Source: JAAYZB01 sp937958685 | GTDB lineage: Bacteria; Bacillota_I; Bacilli_A; Izemoplasmatales; Hujiaoplasmataceae | Length of the DNA: 6,531 nt | Direction of reading: 5' to 3' | Assembly (NCBI GenBank): GCA_036824265.1 | Contig: DAITAL010000067.1 | Span: forward strand, 1-6,531 | Part shown: positions 5,703 through 6,531 of the stretch, piece by piece | How positions within the stretch are numbered: the stretch's first letter is position 1 | How the letters are laid out: the number at the start of each line of letters is the position of its first letter | Program-made: the position numbers and the translations under genes | The notes under the pieces: generated by a model | Seen by the model: the letters and a program-made list of their open reading frames with translations, nothing else | What the model was told of the DNA's origin: nothing | The model's database searches: none

Positions 5703-5708
5703 TACCAC

Positions 5709-6143
5709 ATGCCCAAGACAATCGCTTTTGTTTGTGTCCACAACAGCTGTCGGAGCCAGATGGCCGAAGCCATCGCCAAGATCAAATTCGCTTCCTGGTT
5801 GATTCCTTACAGCGCGGGGACACACCCGGTTGCCCAGATCAACCAGGATGCTGTCAAGATCATCAAGGAGATTTATGACTATGATATGGAAAGGGACCAG
5901 TATTCCAAAACGATCGATGTACTTCCCACAATCGAGATTTTGATCACGATGGGATGCAATGTCGACTGTCCCTATCTGCCATGCCAGGTCAGGGAGGATT
6001 GGGGGCTTGACGATCCAGCGGGTCAACCCCGGGAAGCTTTCATCAAAACGGTGGAACTGATCGAGGCAAAAATGGCCGATCTGGTGGCAAGGATTGCCAA
6101 CGGCGCTTTCCTTCGCGCAAACAGCAACGGCTCCTCAACCTGA
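5709..6143 (+). CDS. arsC: ArsC/low-molecular-weight phosphatase-family protein (putative arsenate reductase)
   Basis: A 144-aa cytoplasmic protein of the low-molecular-weight tyrosine phosphatase fold, most like thioredoxin-coupled arsenate reductase, which reduces arsenate to arsenite for export. The phosphate-binding loop CVHNSCRS has nucleophile C9 and R15 (C-x5-R). The two relay cysteines of ArsC correspond to C83 and C87 in MGCNVDCP; the C-x3-C spacing is tighter than the C-x6-C of the S. aureus enzyme. The general acid is in LDDPAG (D102), and SAGTHP (35-40) is typical. The final 15 residues (FLRANSNGSST region) are polar and probably disordered. No arsR, arsB or acr3 is visible nearby, so a role in arsenic resistance rests on family alone; a protein phosphatase or other redox role is possible. 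It follows the Nei-like gene by 36 nt and precedes the TraX-like gene by 40 nt. Confidence 0.82.
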   Translation: MPKTIAFVCVHNSCRSQMAEAIAKIKFASWLIPYSAGTHPVAQINQDAVKIIKEIYDYDMERDQYSKTIDVLPTIEILITMGCNVDCPYLPCQVREDWGLDDPAGQPREAFIKTVELIEAKMADLVARIANGAFLRANSNGSST

Positions 6144-6173
6144 CATCAGAATAATTGTTGGTCCGGGTCAATC

Positions 6174-6179
6174 GGGAGG
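6174..6179 (+). promoter_or_regulatory. Ribosome binding site of the TraX-family gene
   Basis: GGGAGG lies 4 nt before ATG 6184. The spacing is a little short but workable, and this ATG gives the expected family N-terminus. Confidence 0.6.
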
Positions 6180-6183
6180 CATT

Positions 6184-6531
6184 ATGAACGCCAAGGCCTT
6201 GAAAATCATCGCTGTCATCACCATGACGATCGACCATGTCGGCCTATATTTGCTCGCATACGATTCTCCTGGCTACATCGCTTGTCGCATCATTGGGCGC
6301 ATCGCCTTTCCTTTGTTTGCGTTCATGATCGCCGAGGGGTTTTATCATACCAGGAACGTCAACAAATACTTTTGCCGATTACTCGGCTATTGCCTGGCGA
6401 TTGAACTCGGGTTTCTCGGCTTCTATCTGGTGTCCGGAGACAACTATCTCCTCGAAATGAACGTCATCTGGCCTTTGTTGCTTGGCTTGGCCTCGCTGAT
6501 GCTGCTATCCCGGCCGCAATGGTATTTGAAA
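6184..6531 (+). CDS. TraX-family integral membrane protein, 3'-truncated by the window edge
   Basis: The first 116 codons of a polytopic membrane protein, open to the end of the window. It begins MNAKALKIIAVITMTIDHVG, a TraX-family signature, followed by RIIGRIAFPLFAFMIAEGF (35-53) and HTR (55-57). Conserved polar residues inside membrane segments include D17-H18, R39 and E51. Four hydrophobic segments are visible at about 6-26, 36-53, 66-83 and 94-108; full-length members are usually somewhat over 200 aa, so about half is missing. TraX of the F plasmid is needed for N-acetylation of pilin, and the family is thought to be membrane acyltransferases; chromosomal Bacillota members mostly have no known substrate. 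Nothing around it suggests conjugation. It lies 40 nt after the ArsC-family gene on the same strand, without an obvious terminator between them. Confidence 0.85.
   Translation, partial: MNAKALKIIAVITMTIDHVGLYLLAYDSPGYIACRIIGRIAFPLFAFMIAEGFYHTRNVNKYFCRLLGYCLAIELGFLGFYLVSGDNYLLEMNVIWPLLLGLASLMLLSRPQWYLK

Overview
The window looks like chromosomal DNA from a member of the Bacillota, probably anaerobic (moderate confidence). The protein families point there: a YgeY/YgeW pair, a GuaD-type guanine deaminase, an ExoA-like exonuclease III, a Clostridium-style Nei-like protein and a TraX-family membrane protein. Base composition looks roughly balanced, TGA is used as a stop, and most genes have strong GGAGG-type ribosome binding sites. 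I see no tRNA, rRNA, CRISPR array, insertion sequence or other mobile element. Genes are packed tightly, and the only sizeable gaps are at 2437-2542 and 3026-3215.

Region 1 (1-2436, + strand) is the end of an operon that begins upstream of the window. It holds the C-terminal part of a YgeY-type M20 hydrolase, a YgeW-type knotted carbamoyltransferase 1 nt later, and a 2H phosphoesterase of the ThpR (RNA 2',3'-cyclic phosphodiesterase) family. In other bacteria ygeY and ygeW sit in clusters tied to anaerobic purine/uric acid breakdown and selenium-dependent molybdenum hydroxylases. A convergent guanine deaminase gene (2543-3025, - strand), which would make xanthine from guanine, fits that theme. 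The two convergent units meet at a strong intrinsic terminator (2505-2534).

Region 2 (3026-3215) is a divergent promoter region. It has near-consensus promoters for guaD on the - strand and for the repair operon on the + strand, plus a 6-bp inverted repeat over the + promoter.

Region 3 (3216-6531, + strand) is a compact operon-like run: exonuclease III, an SPL-family radical SAM protein, a Nei/MutM-like protein, an ArsC/low-molecular-weight phosphatase-family protein, and the first 116 codons of a TraX-family membrane protein. The first three look like a DNA repair set. The two most interesting points are that the Nei-like protein lacks the N-terminal catalytic proline, and apparently other catalytic residues, while keeping its H2TH and zinc finger; and that the radical SAM protein ends in QMTLF, which resembles a sliding-clamp-binding tail. 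Otherwise the window is mostly recognisable metabolic and housekeeping genes, and I do not see a clearly new defence or mobile system.
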